A program made the position numbers and the translations under genes. Shown here in pieces: positions 34,391 to 42,852 of a stretch of 64,000 nt of DNA; positions within the stretch are counted from its first letter, which is position 1, and each line of letters starts with the position of its first letter. This stretch comes from CAWUKT01 sp964352215 (GTDB taxonomy: Bacteria; Bacteroidota; Bacteroidia; J057; JADKCL01): contig CAYGRE010000018.1 in the NCBI GenBank assembly GCA_964352215.1, positions 13,655 through 77,654 of the forward strand, in the 5' to 3' direction. The notes below the pieces were generated by a model, which saw nothing but the letters and a program-made list of their open reading frames with translations, made no database searches and was not told the origin of the DNA.

Positions 34391-35149
34391 TCAATTGAAA
34401 GAACCCGCAGCTCCCCCATCAAGCCGCAAAGCCATCCCGTTCGCGGAACTCCCGGTCTCATAGATGTACTGAATGGCACGACTACAAGCAGAAAATTCAA
34501 TGAAATGGTCCAGCTTGATATTGGGCTCCGATTTTGTCAGGTACCGAAGGCGAACTTCCTCAATACTGACCTGGTACTTCTCCGCCAAGGCGGCAATCTG
34601 GTCCAGTTTCCATTGGTTTTTAAGATGCCCCAGGATCAAATCGGCCGCCGCCGCATTCTGCCCGGCACAGAAATCCGCCACCCCGGCGGAGAGCACCTTC
34701 AGAGCAGCCTTGCTCGCGCCATAGACCGCAGATCCCCGATCGGCATTGTACATCGCACATGAACCAATGAAGATGAAACAGGCAAATCGACTGGCAGCCT
34801 TCTTCTTCAATAGTTGGAGGCTCAACCAAAATGGGGAAAGGGCATTGACCGAAAATATCCGGGAAAAATCCGCCAGCGACATTTCAGAAGGATCCTCATT
34901 GGAATATTCCGCAGGGGCAAAAACCACCAGGTCGGGACATTCATCCATTTCACTGACCCACCTTTCAACATCCGCCGACTGACTGAAATCCACTTGATGG
35001 ATCAACACCCCTTCCAGCGATTTCAAATCGGACTCTTTGTTTCGGGAGGTACCAGTCACCCTCCAACCCTCCTTTTGCCATGCCTGCGCACAGTACTGCC
35101 CCAGCTCGGAGGTTACCCCAAATATCAAGGCGTGTTTTTGCTCACTCAC
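34391..35149 (-). CDS. Short-chain dehydrogenase/reductase (SDR)
   Basis: A 252-residue SDR. The nucleotide-binding loop is IFGVTSELGQYCAQAW, a variant of TGxxxGxG with Arg in the following TGTSRN suggesting NADP(H). The catalytic set is Ser in FIGSCAMY, Tyr-x-x-x-Lys in SAVYGASKAAL. It is the last gene of a long minus-strand operon; its ATG overlaps the O-methyltransferase stop by 4 nt (ATGA). It most likely reduces or oxidises a ketone/alcohol in the product of that operon, which is inference from position. Confidence 0.85.
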   Translation of the reverse strand: MSEQKHALIFGVTSELGQYCAQAWQKEGWRVTGTSRNKESDLKSLEGVLIHQVDFSQSADVERWVSEMDECPDLVVFAPAEYSNEDPSEMSLADFSRIFSVNALSPFWLSLQLLKKKAASRFACFIFIGSCAMYNADRGSAVYGASKAALKVLSAGVADFCAGQNAAAADLILGHLKNQWKLDQIAALAEKYQVSIEEVRLRYLTKSEPNIKLDHFIEFSACSRAIQYIYETGSSANGMALRLDGGAAGSFN

Positions 35150-35793
35150 TTCTTTAAACTAATGATTAAACCATTTTCCGAATTGACCATGACCGTAAAA
35201 ACAGCTCCACTGCGCCCCAAGGCCCGGCAATAGCTGTCGATCCCCTGTATCTCTTCCTCATTGAAAATACTGCGGTCCTCGTTGTCCGGGTCTTGCCAGC
35301 GCAAAGCATCATCAGCGATGAGAAGCCCCCCACTGCGCACCTTGGCAAATCCGGCCTTCAAATAAGAAGGATATTCTTCCTTGGCACCATCAATGATCAG
35401 GGCATCTATACTTTGGTCAGGGACAGATGAAAGGTAGTCCACGGCATCCTGTTGCAATACGGTAACCCGCTCTGCAAGACCGGCCTCCTGCAAATTACGT
35501 CGGGCAAGCGCGGCGGCTTCCGCATCAATTTCCAATGAAATCAAATGCCCTCCCTCAGACAATGACCGGGCAATATAGATACTTGAATAGCCAAACAAAG
35601 TTCCTACTTCAACAACCGTTTTCGGCTGGAGGAGGAGCATCATCATTTGCAGGATGGATCCGGTATTGTCATCCACCTGAATGGTTGGCATCTTGCTCTC
35701 CAGCACCGACTTCTGCAGAATGCCTTCCAGCACCTCATCTCTCTGCGCGAAGTATTCATTGATGTAAAGCTTTCTTATCGGGTTGTTATTCAT
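35146..35793 (-). CDS. O-methyltransferase (catechol/caffeoyl-CoA OMT family)
   Basis: A 215-residue class I O-methyltransferase of family 3. Signatures: VVEVGTLFGYSSIYIARSL (SAM site), LISLEIDAEAAALARRNL, metal-ligand segment IDALIIDGAKEEY and GGLLIADDALRW. Members methylate catechols, caffeoyl-CoA or tailored natural products and need a divalent metal. It begins 9 nt after the M3 peptidase stop and overlaps the SDR by 4 nt, so it is part of the same operon. The substrate is not evident. Confidence 0.87.
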   Translation of the reverse strand: MNNNPIRKLYINEYFAQRDEVLEGILQKSVLESKMPTIQVDDNTGSILQMMMLLLQPKTVVEVGTLFGYSSIYIARSLSEGGHLISLEIDAEAAALARRNLQEAGLAERVTVLQQDAVDYLSSVPDQSIDALIIDGAKEEYPSYLKAGFAKVRSGGLLIADDALRWQDPDNEDRSIFNEEEIQGIDSYCRALGRSGAVFTVMVNSENGLIISLKK

Positions 35794-35802
35794 AGTCGTC
35801 GT

Positions 35803-37569
35803 TTAAATCCCTCTGTTATTGATGGCGTCAAAAAACCGCCCAAATGACTCCACCTTTGGGGTCGGGAGCTGGAGTTGGTAGTCGAAACAGGGTTCGAAAA
35901 CCGGGGGGTGATGGTGTAGCCCCTCTGGATGTAAAACCGTACTGTTCTGGTGATCTTCAAACACCTTACAACTCCAGGCCGATCCCCAGAGGTAGATGAA
36001 ATTAGCGCCGGGGTTGTTGCGGGCCAGCGGTAGGAAAAGGTAGGGGGGAAGGTTGTAGTAATCTACGAAACGCCCCAGGCCATATTTCCGATCGAGCCCT
36101 TCAAATAGTTGCCGGACAGATGCCTCCGGGTTTGTATGCACATGATAGTCCAAATAGGCTACGGCAGTTCTTTCAAATAAACCCCTTCTGTACTCCCAGC
36201 ACTTGACTTGCCGACAAAGGTCGATCGATTCCCGGTCCACATCCTGCCCTTCTATATGGTCATCAAATTCTCTGAAGAACAAAAACTTTTCGAACCACAT
36301 ACTCAGGCACTCAAGCCTTTCCAGGGGCAAGTATTCCAGGCCGGACTGGTTGGGGATGCGCTCACGGATCAACAAATGGTTGATGGCATGGCCCAATTCA
36401 TGGTAGAGGCTGTGCAGGTTTTGAAAGGTCAGGAGCTTGTCCTCAGATTGGCTAAATCGACAGGCAACATGGGCCTCAGGATATTCGAAAAAACCACCCC
36501 AGTCGACTTTGTTTTTCACGGGAATGGTATGGTTCCCCTTGGTTTCTGAGCGGCTTTCATTCCAGAAATCAAAGGTAATCGTACCGACTTTCTTACCCTT
36601 TTGGTGGACTTCGACCTTGCGAAAAGGTGAGTTGGGTTGGGGAATGGGGGAAAAAGTGAGGGAAAAGTAGGACTTGCAAACCTCAAAGGCGAAGTCAAGG
36701 GCACTGTCCAGGGAAAACAGCGAAAACCTTCGATCGCCGATGTATTTCTTCAAATAGTACTGAGAATGACGGATGGGATCTTCCACCCCCAGCGCGTTTT
36801 GTATTTCGGCCTCGATCTTGCGGTGGTCCTCAAGGACAAATTCCAGACAGGTGTGCAGGAAAGATTCGATTTGCTTCTGGTCCAAGCTGGTTTTGTAAAG
36901 GGTATCCTCGAGGGCGGACCCATAACCCAAGCCCGCAGCTTTCTCAGACCTCAAGGCAGATACCTGGTGCACGACCCGGTCAATTTCCGGGTTGAACCGG
37001 TCGGCAAGAACATGCCAGGCTTGGTGAATTTTTATCCGGGTGGGGGCTGATTGGACCTCCCCCATTAACATTTCATAGGCTACTCCGGCTTGCTCGGGTG
37101 ACACGTCGACCCCCAACCGTTGCAAAAATTGCTGTTTTGCGATATCCATCTCTTCGAACAGGCGATTCGCTTCCCCTGCATTTGCAGCAAGGTCTTGCTT
37201 CAGGTCGGTCTGCGCACCCTCAATCTGCTTCCGTTCAATAAATCTGATCAGTCTATTCCGCGATATTTCAGCCGAAGGATCTTCATATTGCTGACCCAGG
37301 CACTGTATTCTGATCTTTTCGAACATAGATTGGTTGTTGAACAGGGCATTTCTAAGCGGCTCAAGTTGCTCCAGGGCGGCAAATTCATTTTGAGCCTCCA
37401 GATAGAGAAAGGTATAGCTGACATTGTCCAGAATGACGAGAATCTCTACCAATTGGTCTTGACCAAACGTACCTGTATGAGAAAGCACCTCCATCCGGTC
37501 TCTCCACCGGCGCAGGATATATTCAATGTGTTCAACATTGGTGGTTTCGATGATGGTATTATTTATCAT
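35803..37569 (-). CDS. M3 family zinc oligopeptidase
   Basis: A 588-residue cytoplasmic-type metallopeptidase of the thimet/oligopeptidase (M3) family. The zinc motif is HELGHA at about residues 390-395 in LYHELGHAINHLL, and the downstream Glu ligand is in the YLPLERLECLSMWFE segment. A long helical N-terminal part precedes it. I start it at the ATG at 37569 because upstream residues are low in similarity and this start overlaps the propeller gene by 11 nt. M3 enzymes cut short peptides; within this operon it is a candidate for removing a leader from a modified peptide or degrading by-products. Confidence 0.86.
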   Translation of the reverse strand: MINNTIIETTNVEHIEYILRRWRDRMEVLSHTGTFGQDQLVEILVILDNVSYTFLYLEAQNEFAALEQLEPLRNALFNNQSMFEKIRIQCLGQQYEDPSAEISRNRLIRFIERKQIEGAQTDLKQDLAANAGEANRLFEEMDIAKQQFLQRLGVDVSPEQAGVAYEMLMGEVQSAPTRIKIHQAWHVLADRFNPEIDRVVHQVSALRSEKAAGLGYGSALEDTLYKTSLDQKQIESFLHTCLEFVLEDHRKIEAEIQNALGVEDPIRHSQYYLKKYIGDRRFSLFSLDSALDFAFEVCKSYFSLTFSPIPQPNSPFRKVEVHQKGKKVGTITFDFWNESRSETKGNHTIPVKNKVDWGGFFEYPEAHVACRFSQSEDKLLTFQNLHSLYHELGHAINHLLIRERIPNQSGLEYLPLERLECLSMWFEKFLFFREFDDHIEGQDVDRESIDLCRQVKCWEYRRGLFERTAVAYLDYHVHTNPEASVRQLFEGLDRKYGLGRFVDYYNLPPYLFLPLARNNPGANFIYLWGSAWSCKVFEDHQNSTVLHPEGLHHHPPVFEPCFDYQLQLPTPKVESFGRFFDAINNRGI

Positions 37570-38752
37570 ACCTGCAAAATGAAAATTGATACAAATCCCC
37601 CCGGTAGGATGCGCCATACATACTGCCATTTCCTCCGACTACAGGAGTGATGTTTAATTCGGGTTCGTGGTCATCCAATCCCAGTACCTGGCTGGTTTCC
37701 CACAAAAAGCGGCCATCCGCAGCGGACAGGCAACTGATATTGCCCTCGCAGTTGGTCGCGACAAAGTCCCCCTTGGGGGTAAGGGTAAAAGAGGTATAAT
37801 CGAAGGGACCACCAAACTCTTTGACCCACAGCAATTCGTGGGTCTGGAAATGATAACAATAGACCTTTCCCCTTGAAGTTCCAATCACAAGATATGCCCC
37901 CGAAGCCGCCCCGCTGGAAGTGATTTTCTCATCCAATTGGTGAACCGTGATTTGTTCCCCTGTGTCCAGCGCCAGAAATACCAGGCTGCCTTTAACGGTT
38001 GCAACGGCTATTTTCCTGAATTCCTCATGAAGAACCGGGGAAGATTTGATCTCTGATCCCAGCTTCTGGTCCCAGATCACCTCCCCCTTTCGATCAATGC
38101 ACAGGACATGATCCCCTGAGCAGAAAACGGTTTCCCCTACTTGGGTCATGGCCGGGCTGGCATAAGGATTTCGAAATGCTGGCAATGATTTATAAGACGC
38201 GTGCCACGGTTCGGGCAAAGAGATGGAATATTGGACCTCCCCTGTTTCCAGAGACAGACCGAACCCTTTGTTTCCAAAAGCAGCGATGGATAAGAGGTCG
38301 TGGGCGGGGCAGAGGCCAGGGGTAGCAAAAATCGGCTTTTCCAGGTCGGTCTGCCATTCAACTTGCCCCTTCAGGCTGAATGCAATCACCCGTCCCTTGG
38401 TCGTGGCCACAATCACCCGGTTTCTCAGCGGGTCCACCACCAGAGAGGCATAGACCATACTGTAAATTTGACGCTCCCAATACACCCTCTTCAGCATGGA
38501 GTCCATAAAACGAACAAGCCCTTCATCACTTGCAGTCACCAGTCCTATATCAGCGATGACTGCGGGGGTCGCGTGAATAGGAACCAGGATATCTTCCTTC
38601 CGCTTCTGATTGAAGTATTTTACAATGCGATGGGCGGTAACCACCGGTTCTCTCTCCCAGTCAAATTCTCCCATTTCTTTCTGCCCTTGCAAATTGGATT
38701 TTGAAGGGTGGTGCCGGAAGGTAGAGATAAGGTTGTCTTGGAGGACGGTCAT
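37559..38752 (-). CDS. PQQ-type beta-propeller protein without signal peptide
   Basis: A 397-residue repeat protein built of PQQ/pyrrolo-quinoline-type propeller blades: ILVPIHATPAVIADIGLVTAS, VIAFSLKGQVEWQTD, VLCIDRKGEVIWDQ, KVYCYHFQTHELLWVKE, ISCLSAADGRFLWETS. Each blade ends in the Trp-bearing sequence of this superfamily. It has neither a signal peptide nor catalytic residues, so it probably acts as a cytoplasmic scaffold or substrate-binding subunit. It overlaps the M3 peptidase gene and follows the TPR-like gene by 40 nt. Confidence 0.8.
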   Translation of the reverse strand: MTVLQDNLISTFRHHPSKSNLQGQKEMGEFDWEREPVVTAHRIVKYFNQKRKEDILVPIHATPAVIADIGLVTASDEGLVRFMDSMLKRVYWERQIYSMVYASLVVDPLRNRVIVATTKGRVIAFSLKGQVEWQTDLEKPIFATPGLCPAHDLLSIAAFGNKGFGLSLETGEVQYSISLPEPWHASYKSLPAFRNPYASPAMTQVGETVFCSGDHVLCIDRKGEVIWDQKLGSEIKSSPVLHEEFRKIAVATVKGSLVFLALDTGEQITVHQLDEKITSSGAASGAYLVIGTSRGKVYCYHFQTHELLWVKEFGGPFDYTSFTLTPKGDFVATNCEGNISCLSAADGRFLWETSQVLGLDDHEPELNITPVVGGNGSMYGASYRGDLYQFSFCRYDK

Positions 38753-38792
38753 GAAATCAGGGCATTTGGGTTATCAAAAAGTATAGGCCCTT

Positions 38793-40037
38793 TCACTGAG
38801 CGGCCAGGTAAGCACGGTACTTAGGGCTCAGGTCGCCCTGAATCGCATCAAGGGCCTTGGCAAACTTTTCTTTTTGGGAACGGTCGTACCAGGAACTTAG
38901 CTTGTATCCGGCAACGATTACCGAATGCTCCTCAGAGAATGCATCGAATAGCATCTCATAAATCTCCATGGCATGCTGGTAGTCCTCCGCTTTTTCGAAG
39001 GCTTGGGCTGCGTCAAAATAGTGGTGTCCTACATAAGGTGCGCCAATCTCTGCTGCCTTCAAGAACAGTTTCGCTGCCAGATGCGGTTTCCCAAAATGGC
39101 GCTCCACCTGGGCCAGGGCTCCATAACTGGGTGACCAGACCGGATCAAGTTTGATCAGGGCCCTTGCCGAAGCTTCGGCCAGTTCCAGGTCCCGGGTCAA
39201 ATACATGTGCTGCTTGATCGTAGATTCATAATACGTTTTCAGCAAGTGCGCCTCATAAGGCGATTTGAGATCATTGATCGCCCCCTCAGCTTTTTCCCTG
39301 GCCAGGTCCATATACTGCTGGGTTTTTTGCGGATCGTTGTTGGCAGCCGGAGCCATCGCGATGGCACGGTACCAGGAAGATTGAGAAGTATCTCTGACTG
39401 AACTTTCAGTAGCGCAAATCCGGGTCCCCAAAGCTTCAAACCACGAATAGGCGGACTCGGAAATTACTTTTTCCTTAAAGTACCAGACCACTGCCTGCAC
39501 CGCTGCATCCAAGGCCCTTTCCGGAGGGATTCCACCCACCTCAATCAGCCTCCGCATCGCCAGAAGGTCCTCTCCCATCTCCTGGGTATTGCCCAGTCGG
39601 TTGTGAATGATGAACCAAAGGCTAACGTATTCAAATTCATCCCGGGGTTGAGTAATCTTCCCTTTCAGGTCGGACAGCAGCTTCTTCGATCTCTCAAACC
39701 GGGAGAAACCTATCAGGATTGAAGCAAGGTTGAGCGCCTGAATGACAGTGAGCTGATCCCAATTGGCCAAAAGATCACGGATCTGATTGACGACCTCCCC
39801 ATCGCCAACTTTGAAATTTTCCAGATCATGGAGGGGAAGGTTTTCCATCCGGGCAATTTCCCGGAGCACGAAGGGCTCGAAAACCTGGGTAAACCGATAG
39901 CCACGTTGGTCCAGTGGATGGGTCCGGAATTCCTGGATGGAGGCCTGGGAAAAGAGGTCAATGGCAGTATCTCCCGCTTGGGCCGGGTCGATGCTAACCA
40001 TGGTATGGTGAAAAGAGTTTTTGCTAAATTTTTTCAT
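38793..40037 (-). CDS. TPR-like helical repeat protein
   Basis: A 414-residue all-helical protein with tetratricopeptide-type pairs in the second half (ELAEASARALIKLDPVWSPSYGALAQVERHFG, AAKLFLKAAEIG, HYFDAAQAFEKAEDYQHAMEIYEML). The first 60 residues (SFHHTMVSIDPAQAGDTA) are of another type. No signal peptide or enzyme motif is seen. The position in the operon, between an arginase-fold enzyme and a propeller protein, suggests an assembly or recognition subunit. The Met at residue 13 is another possible start. Confidence 0.7.
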   Translation of the reverse strand: MKKFSKNSFHHTMVSIDPAQAGDTAIDLFSQASIQEFRTHPLDQRGYRFTQVFEPFVLREIARMENLPLHDLENFKVGDGEVVNQIRDLLANWDQLTVIQALNLASILIGFSRFERSKKLLSDLKGKITQPRDEFEYVSLWFIIHNRLGNTQEMGEDLLAMRRLIEVGGIPPERALDAAVQAVVWYFKEKVISESAYSWFEALGTRICATESSVRDTSQSSWYRAIAMAPAANNDPQKTQQYMDLAREKAEGAINDLKSPYEAHLLKTYYESTIKQHMYLTRDLELAEASARALIKLDPVWSPSYGALAQVERHFGKPHLAAKLFLKAAEIGAPYVGHHYFDAAQAFEKAEDYQHAMEIYEMLFDAFSEEHSVIVAGYKLSSWYDRSQKEKFAKALDAIQGDLSPKYRAYLAAQ

Positions 40038-40074
40038 CTGGAATAAAATTAATTGGCTCGGAGACCCGGCTTAG

Positions 40075-41034
40075 CTATTGCCGGGATATCGTTCCAAGAA
40101 CATGGGTTAACAAAGCGGAAGCACGCCCCGCATCAGCGATCACGGTTTTGTTCAGATCCTCACGACTGGCGGCAAACTCAACGATATCACAGCCCACAAT
40201 GGTGTTGTTTTCAGCGATGGCGTCAAAAATCTCCAAGAGCTTTTGAAAGGTCATTCCCACCCAGGAGGGGTATCCGGTGCTTTTCATTTCGCTTGCCTGG
40301 AGAACGTCCAGATCAAAACTGATATACAACCGTTTTCCTTCTCCAATGGCCTCCCGCAGCACTTCCAGGTCACTGATAGCATTTGAAAACAAGGGAAATT
40401 GATGGCCGATTTCCTTGAGTATAGGGAATAGTTGCTCTTCCCATCCTTTCTCCACTTCCTGAATCGGATCCACCCCAATGTGGATGACTTTTCCCGGACC
40501 CAGCACTTGGGAAATCTGAGAGGCCACCGTGGTATGGAACAATCCGTCTACCTCCTCCCCCCAACATTGAACATCGAGGTGGTGGTCGAAGATTACCACC
40601 ATATCAATCCCTTGCGTCCTTTGATGAATGGTCTTCACCAAGGGGTAGGACAAAGCATGATCCCCTCCAATTGCGATGGGAATGGTTTCCCCCGGCAGTT
40701 GAGCCACCAGGTCCTCCACCATCCCGCAGTAATGATCCAGATCACTTTCCTTCGGATGCAGATCTCCGGCATCTACAAAACCATCAAAGTGAGTACCAGG
40801 ATTCCTCAGATCGATGATTTTACCTTTCCCCTCAAACCGGGAATTGTATTGCTTTGACAGTCGGCGAATGAAATAAGGACCATTCTCACTTCCCGAATTG
40901 GGAGTCCCGAGGGACGAAGGCAGCCCAAAAATTGCTGCCTTCGGTACCTTGGGAGAATAATCTTCGAATGTTGGAAATCCGAAAAATGTACGGTTGTCGT
41001 ACAAAGTAGGCAAGGAACTACTTTGGTCGGTCAT
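40075..41034 (-). CDS. Arginase/agmatinase-fold ureohydrolase
   Basis: A 319-residue enzyme of the arginase superfamily with a complete dinuclear manganese site: GGDHALSYPL (His126), FDHHLDV (Asp150, His152, Asp154) and SFDLDVL (Asp241, Asp243), then CDIVEFAAS. Relatives hydrolyse arginine, agmatine, guanidinobutyrate or formiminoglutamate; peptide arginases that turn Arg into ornithine inside peptides belong to the same superfamily. Specificity-loop residues cannot be assigned by eye. Its ATG overlaps the stop of the 74-residue gene (ATGA, 41031-41034), so both are made together. Confidence 0.88.
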   Translation of the reverse strand: MTDQSSSLPTLYDNRTFFGFPTFEDYSPKVPKAAIFGLPSSLGTPNSGSENGPYFIRRLSKQYNSRFEGKGKIIDLRNPGTHFDGFVDAGDLHPKESDLDHYCGMVEDLVAQLPGETIPIAIGGDHALSYPLVKTIHQRTQGIDMVVIFDHHLDVQCWGEEVDGLFHTTVASQISQVLGPGKVIHIGVDPIQEVEKGWEEQLFPILKEIGHQFPLFSNAISDLEVLREAIGEGKRLYISFDLDVLQASEMKSTGYPSWVGMTFQKLLEIFDAIAENNTIVGCDIVEFAASREDLNKTVIADAGRASALLTHVLGTISRQ

Positions 41035-41255
41035 TTCCCGGTATTCCTTGGATCGTCCTTGCCTCCGAACCTGGGATTTGCCAGTAAAGCAGTCCCTAGA
41101 ATTTCGTCCAGCTCGGCATCGAGCTTTCTGTCCAAATCAATTTTCGGGAGTTGGACATTGCCTTTCCACATTTCCAAAACACGGCCTTCAAACATAAGGT
41201 CAGCCATGGCTCTTCTAAAAAATGCGGGTCTTTTTTCTTCACTATAATTTAACAT
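41031..41255 (-). CDS. 74-residue protein, possible peptide substrate of the operon
   Basis: A small soluble protein with no recognisable domain. It has an Arg/Lys-rich amphipathic front (EEKRPAFFRRAMADLMF), a middle with DLDRKLDAELDEILG and a short, Gly/Pro/Arg-rich end (ANPRFGGKDDPRNTGK). The leader-like helix followed by a small flexible tail, and the placement between a JmjC oxygenase and an arginase-fold enzyme, are what one expects of a ribosomal peptide precursor; Arg62 and Arg70 lie in the tail. It could equally be a small accessory subunit. The stop overlaps the arginase start by 4 nt. Confidence 0.6.
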   Translation of the reverse strand: MLNYSEEKRPAFFRRAMADLMFEGRVLEMWKGNVQLPKIDLDRKLDAELDEILGTALLANPRFGGKDDPRNTGK

Positions 41256-41325
41256 GGATATTTCTTTTTGGGGTTTAATAAATTGGTGACTTTCAGAATC
41301 AATGATCAGCTTGAAAATCGTTTTT

Positions 41326-42165
41326 CTAAGAGATCAATTGAGTCGCTTTTTGGGAAATTGAATCGATGACTTTGGGGTCTTGCAATTTGCTGGCCAGAAT
41401 CCCCAGTGCTTTTTGGACCTGCTCGGTAGCTGCTTGACGGTCCCTTGCAGATGCAGCAGAACTGATAAAGGGGACGGGCTGGTATCCAATCCCAAGGTCG
41501 CCCAAAGTTTCCGAGATGGCGCGGGAAAAGACGGATTTCAAAGAAAGTGCAGGAACAGAGAGTGAGAGGCTCAGCGTCCGCCCAAGAGACAGACCAGAGT
41601 GAATCCAGAACAAAGGCATGTACAGCACATCACCCGGCTCCAGTTCAAATTCGATCTGCCCATCCTTTGGCAAAGGAGCAGCCCCAACCCCTTGTACGCC
41701 CAACATCCTCAGGGCGAGTGTTTCGCGGCTGATCGTTTCAGGAGTAGCCAAGGTCCACTTTTCTTTGCCTTCCAGAAGAATTACAAAGTTGTCACTGTGG
41801 TCAAAATGCTCTCCAAGACCACCGTCATTGGTGAAGGTTTGGGTGGCATCAAACCAGGCCAGGGGAGAACCTAAGCCTTTACTGATCCTCTCTGCCATAC
41901 TCCCTAGCTTGGGAACATAATTAGAGAATTGTTCGATGAAGGTCACTGATTTGTCAGAAACAACATTGGGATCTCCTGCTTTCTTCAGGTTCTCTGCGAT
42001 GTCGTTGAAGGTGCCTCCTGTCAGGTTGAGGTTCAGGAAGTCTCTTCCGCCCCCTTTGAGCAGTACGGGGCTTTTTCGCCAATAGTTGGAGAGAAAATCT
42101 TCGGAGCCGAAAAAGCTGAAGTCTTTTCCTCCGTTAATGATTAAAGGTGCTTGATTAGAACTCAT
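41326..42165 (-). CDS. JmjC/cupin_4 oxygenase (ribosomal oxygenase-like)
   Basis: A 279-residue Fe(II)/2-oxoglutarate oxygenase of the cupin_4 (ROX, YcfD-like) family. It starts with the family-type FLSNYWRKSPVLLKGG, has the metal triad His120-x-Asp122 in GEHFDHSDNFVILLEGKEKW and a distal His189 in MPLFWIHSGLS. Known members hydroxylate Arg or His in ribosomal proteins, so a protein or peptide substrate is plausible. It is the first gene of the eight-gene operon; 70 bp separate it from the 74-residue gene, and a 690-bp region lies upstream. Confidence 0.86.
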   Translation of the reverse strand: MSSNQAPLIINGGKDFSFFGSEDFLSNYWRKSPVLLKGGGRDFLNLNLTGGTFNDIAENLKKAGDPNVVSDKSVTFIEQFSNYVPKLGSMAERISKGLGSPLAWFDATQTFTNDGGLGEHFDHSDNFVILLEGKEKWTLATPETISRETLALRMLGVQGVGAAPLPKDGQIEFELEPGDVLYMPLFWIHSGLSLGRTLSLSLSVPALSLKSVFSRAISETLGDLGIGYQPVPFISSAASARDRQAATEQVQKALGILASKLQDPKVIDSISQKATQLIS

Positions 42166-42852
42166 AGTAATTCAATTAAAGATTAACATGTTTAGGTTGG
42201 GGACACAATCCTCGATTTCCGGCCTCCCCAAAAGAGAGACCACTGGCTATACCAAGAGGCCCGATTCCGACATGAGATCAAATCATTTTTCGGTTGCGAA
42301 CCATCCTAAGATCTTACCAAGCATCATTCTGTCTGGGCAATAGTTTACCCATCAGATCTACATAGATGTGATCTTTAATGGTAGCCTTATTCAAGAAGAC
42401 TGTTGATTCCCTTGCAATTTTCCGGGTAAAGGAATTTGCGAAAGGTTAAATAAGAGCCGTTGATTTATTACTTGAGCTAAAAGAACGCAATTTTTTATTG
42501 AATTGTCAATTAAACCGCATATTGTTTTTGGTCTGTTCGGTTCAGAAAGAGAGTCAAATCCCCACCTAATATGCCCCTCACAAAGGACTGATTCGATAAA
42601 GTGAAGACCATTTTGCTAAAGCGTTCACGGGACTTTTTTTAGCTGTCCATTTCAAACAACGCCTACCAACCTGGGTTTTGCCCCTCACGGTGCAGGACGG
42701 TAGAAGAGAGAAGATGTCACCATTGCTGAGAATTTTCATCCCGGCAATTGACATTCCTCATCTGATTTGGGGGTGGAATTTGAGACTTTACGATCCTACC
42801 CGACTTCCCAAGACACCTTTCTTAGAGGCCGGAAAAGAATAGAAGAAAAACC
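42166..42852. other. Long divergent intergenic region
   Basis: About 690 bp between the JmjC operon and the L,D-transpeptidase gene. The middle part (42440-42540) is AT-rich and suits promoters. I looked for precursor-peptide-like small frames on both strands; only frames of 12-14 codons occur, none with features of a gene. Nothing else is recognised. Confidence 0.4.

Noticed and set aside
42166..42852. Precursor-peptide gene upstream of the JmjC operon
   Set aside because: Both strands were read; only frames of 12-14 codons occur, none with leader-like sequence.
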